Shown here piece by piece: positions 61,883 to 64,000 of a stretch of 64,000 nt of DNA. A program made the translations under genes and the position numbers. This DNA comes from Lonicera japonica (Eukaryota; Streptophyta; Magnoliopsida; Dipsacales; Caprifoliaceae). The stretch is taken from NCBI GenBank assembly GCA_021464415.1, contig CM038470.1, forward strand, positions 11,668,394-11,732,393, read 5' to 3'. Positions within the stretch are counted from its first letter, which is position 1. Every line of letters starts with the position of its first letter. The notes below the pieces were generated by a model. The model saw only the letters and a list, made by a program, of their open reading frames with translations. It made no database searches and was not told where the DNA came from.

Positions 61883-62381
61883 GAGTAAACTGATCAAATG
61901 GCCATTAAACTTTCTATCCAGTACCATTTTGACCATCAATCTTTAAAACGAATCACTTTGGCCATCCAACTTTGGAGTTAGTTCTACTTTGGCCATCAAA
62001 CTTCTATTTGACTATTAAATTGAATAGAAAGAAACCATGTGCAAGGCACATGACTTCATTTAAGCATATTTTGATCATTTTGGTTATAAAATAGCCTAAA
62101 TTGTGTTATTTGTTGAAAATATTGATATGTTTTATACATTATATGCGTTTCATTTTGGTGAAAATTATAGGAAAGAAATGTCGTTTTGTTGCAATATTGC
62201 CAAAAAAGCCTTGCACGAAGTCATGTGCCATGCAAATGTATCAAATTTAATAGTCAAATTGGATGGAATGGTCAAAGTGGTACTCACTCCGAAGTTAGAT
62301 GACCAAAGTGATTCGTTTTAAAGTTTAATGGCCAAAATGGTATTAGATCGAAAGTTTAGTGGCCATTTAAGCTGTTTACTC
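61883..62381. mobile_element. Mutator-like MITE, 499 bp
   Basis: A perfect 9-bp duplication TATATATAA (61874-61882, 62382-62390). Ends GAGTAAAC..GTTTACTC are identical in their first eight bases to the element at 30437-31620. The arms are built of GGCCATTAAACTTT / TTTTGACCATCAA blocks. The short frame 62103-62321 runs into the right arm and is not a gene. Confidence 0.8.
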
Positions 62382-62390
62382 TATATATAA

Positions 62391-64000
62391 AATGCAAAGA
62401 GAGAGAATGAATTCACCATATACTACTATGTATGCTACATTAATGAGATTCTTCTTTAATTAGGCTGTTTCTCTCTCTGCACTCAATACACGTTCTCTCT
62501 CCTCTCACTACATACGTCTCTCTCTCTCTCCTCCCACTTCTCATTACACATTTCTTTCTTTTCTCATTGTACTTTTTCTCTCTCCTCTCACCTAATCACA
62601 ACAAATAAAATACAAAATTAAAAACTTCTTATAAAAGATTATTCAAAGTATCTATACTTCAATTAATATATACAAAATATACAAATATAAATCCCTATTA
62701 AACTATTATATAATCCCGAATTCTCTTAGATATGACTGTTAGTTTTTTAATAGCTTATCATTTATCACTTATATAAAGAAATATTTATCCATCAAAGATT
62801 GATAATCAAGTTATCACGCAAAAGTCGTTAAAGTGTTACAAAAACAAATTATACATGTATATAAATGATTTGATTTGGTTTCACTTCCCTTTTAGATTTA
62901 ATTTGTATCTTTTTCGTTATTTATGTTCTCTTAATTGGTTTGATATAATATGTTTTTCTTTCTGCTTTTATTTTATATTGTATTTTACAAATTTAGGTTC
63001 AAAATCCTTGGGTTCATTTATTTTTCTTTTTTTATCTATTTTTTTCATTTAAGTTGAATTGTTACATCTTTTTTTGCTTTTGCTTTTGTTTTTCTTTTTA
63101 GATTTGTCACCCCATTTGTTCTTTAAGCACCATGTATGATATTTGTTCGTTTTACTAAAATACGTATTTCTAAATTTATTATTTCTTTACTTTTAAATTT
63201 AATTATTTCATATTTCATTCATAGATAACCTTCTATTGCAATACCAAAGTTACAAGGTGCGTGTGGCTTATTTTAATCATTCTATTTATTTATAATTGTT
63301 TTAAGTTTGTTATTTCATTTTTTTCACATTGTTACAAAGGAACTTACGATGCCGAGATATAGAATTTTAACCTCTTGCTTGCATTTTACATTTGTTGTAT
63401 TTGTCAAGCACAAAAAAATCCGTTAGACATGTGTAACTATACAAACGCTTTTTTAAAAAAAAAAAAAAAAATCTTAATTTTACAATCCACATAGTTGTAG
63501 TTAAAATTGATTAAGATGGTGGCACTCTTGGATCTCCAATAAATATAATTTTTGATAGGTAAAAATCTACAATTTTGAAATTGAAAATTCAATTTATTTA
63601 TAATTTTACAAATTTATAAATTAGAATTTTACAAGTTGCCAGTTTGTATGTGCTAATTTTTTGAATTATGTAAATTAGTATTTTACAAGTTATGCATCAT
63701 ATATTACAATAATTCCATTTCACTTGCGCATCGCGCAAGGTTGTAATGGGGGGAGTGAGAAGAGACTTTTGTTTGAATACCATGTGTCTTGCAATTAATA
63801 CTTTTAATTAATTCTATTTGTAACTATCTCTTCCATGTAGTAATGACTTTATGCATAATGAAGAGTTTGGTTTTGTTTTTTCAAGCCTCTCTATTTGTGT
63901 GTCAACTAAAAGTGCATTGGCGTAAATTATCATATTTGTTAATGTAACACCGCTTTGCACTAATCTATTTTTAAAGTTTGTGAAAAAATTAGAAATATTG
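62391..64000. other. Intergenic to window end, no gene
   Basis: CT-rich blocks at 62465-62600, then AT-rich sequence. A perfect stem CTTGCGC-AT-CGCGCAAG-like hairpin at 63723-63740 resembles a Helitron 3' hairpin but no CTRR terminus follows. No coding frame recognised. Confidence 0.45.

Noticed and set aside
62855..63052. Short hydrophobic frame near the window end
   Set aside because: It is a Phe/Leu/Tyr-rich product of T-rich DNA with no supporting context.
63723..63760. Helitron 3' end suggested by the CTTGCGC..GCGCAAG hairpin
   Set aside because: No CTRR-T terminus follows at the proper distance and no matching TC start could be placed with confidence.

Overview
This is a 64 kb piece of a plant nuclear genome, almost certainly a eudicot. 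It is AT-rich and has intron-split genes with GT..AG junctions. It carries the usual flora of plant transposons: Copia, solo LTRs, SINEs, Stowaway and Tourist MITEs, Helitrons and Mutator-like foldback elements. All four intact protein-coding genes lie in the first 38 kb. I reconstructed their exons by eye from splice sites, reading phase and known family sequence.

Layout: (1) 1-4318, the 3' part of a decayed Ty1/Copia element ending in its 3' LTR; (2) 5202-6909, a solo LTR; (3) 7331-7953, a small Helitron; (4) 8701-16727 (+), a nine-exon Pumilio (PUF) RNA-binding gene of 1016 aa with SINE and MITE insertions in its introns; (5) 22310-19050 (-), a four-exon 2-oxoglutarate/Fe(II) dioxygenase of 367 aa with a foldback element and SINE fragments in its introns; (6) 24000-26894 (+), a four-exon BED-zinc-finger/hAT-dimerisation gene of 737 aa, probably a domesticated transposase; (7) 27705-32061, a foldback Mutator-like element, a SINE with perfect target-site duplication, and a dead DUF4283/zinc-knuckle retroelement ORF split by another Mutator-like element; (8) 35966-38014 (+), an intronless L-type lectin receptor kinase, whose 3' end and downstream flank were tandemly duplicated before a solo LTR landed in one copy; (9) about 41.1-64 kb, a gene desert of nested small transposons.

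The four genes are functionally unrelated: post-transcriptional regulation, specialised metabolism, a transposase-derived nuclear protein and cell-surface perception. No operon-like or cluster logic is visible, and I found no convincing new enzymatic or defence system. The strongest non-routine signals are structural. There is a family-like set of non-autonomous elements with 9-bp target duplications whose terminal repeats are built from short iterated motifs. One 0.8 kb element is essentially a single long inverted repeat. Three solo LTRs have perfect 5-bp target duplications, and arrays of short palindromes occur inside several unrelated repeats. The PUF recognition code reads out cleanly as UGUAUAUA, and the gene's own predicted 3' UTR is rich in UGUA cores.
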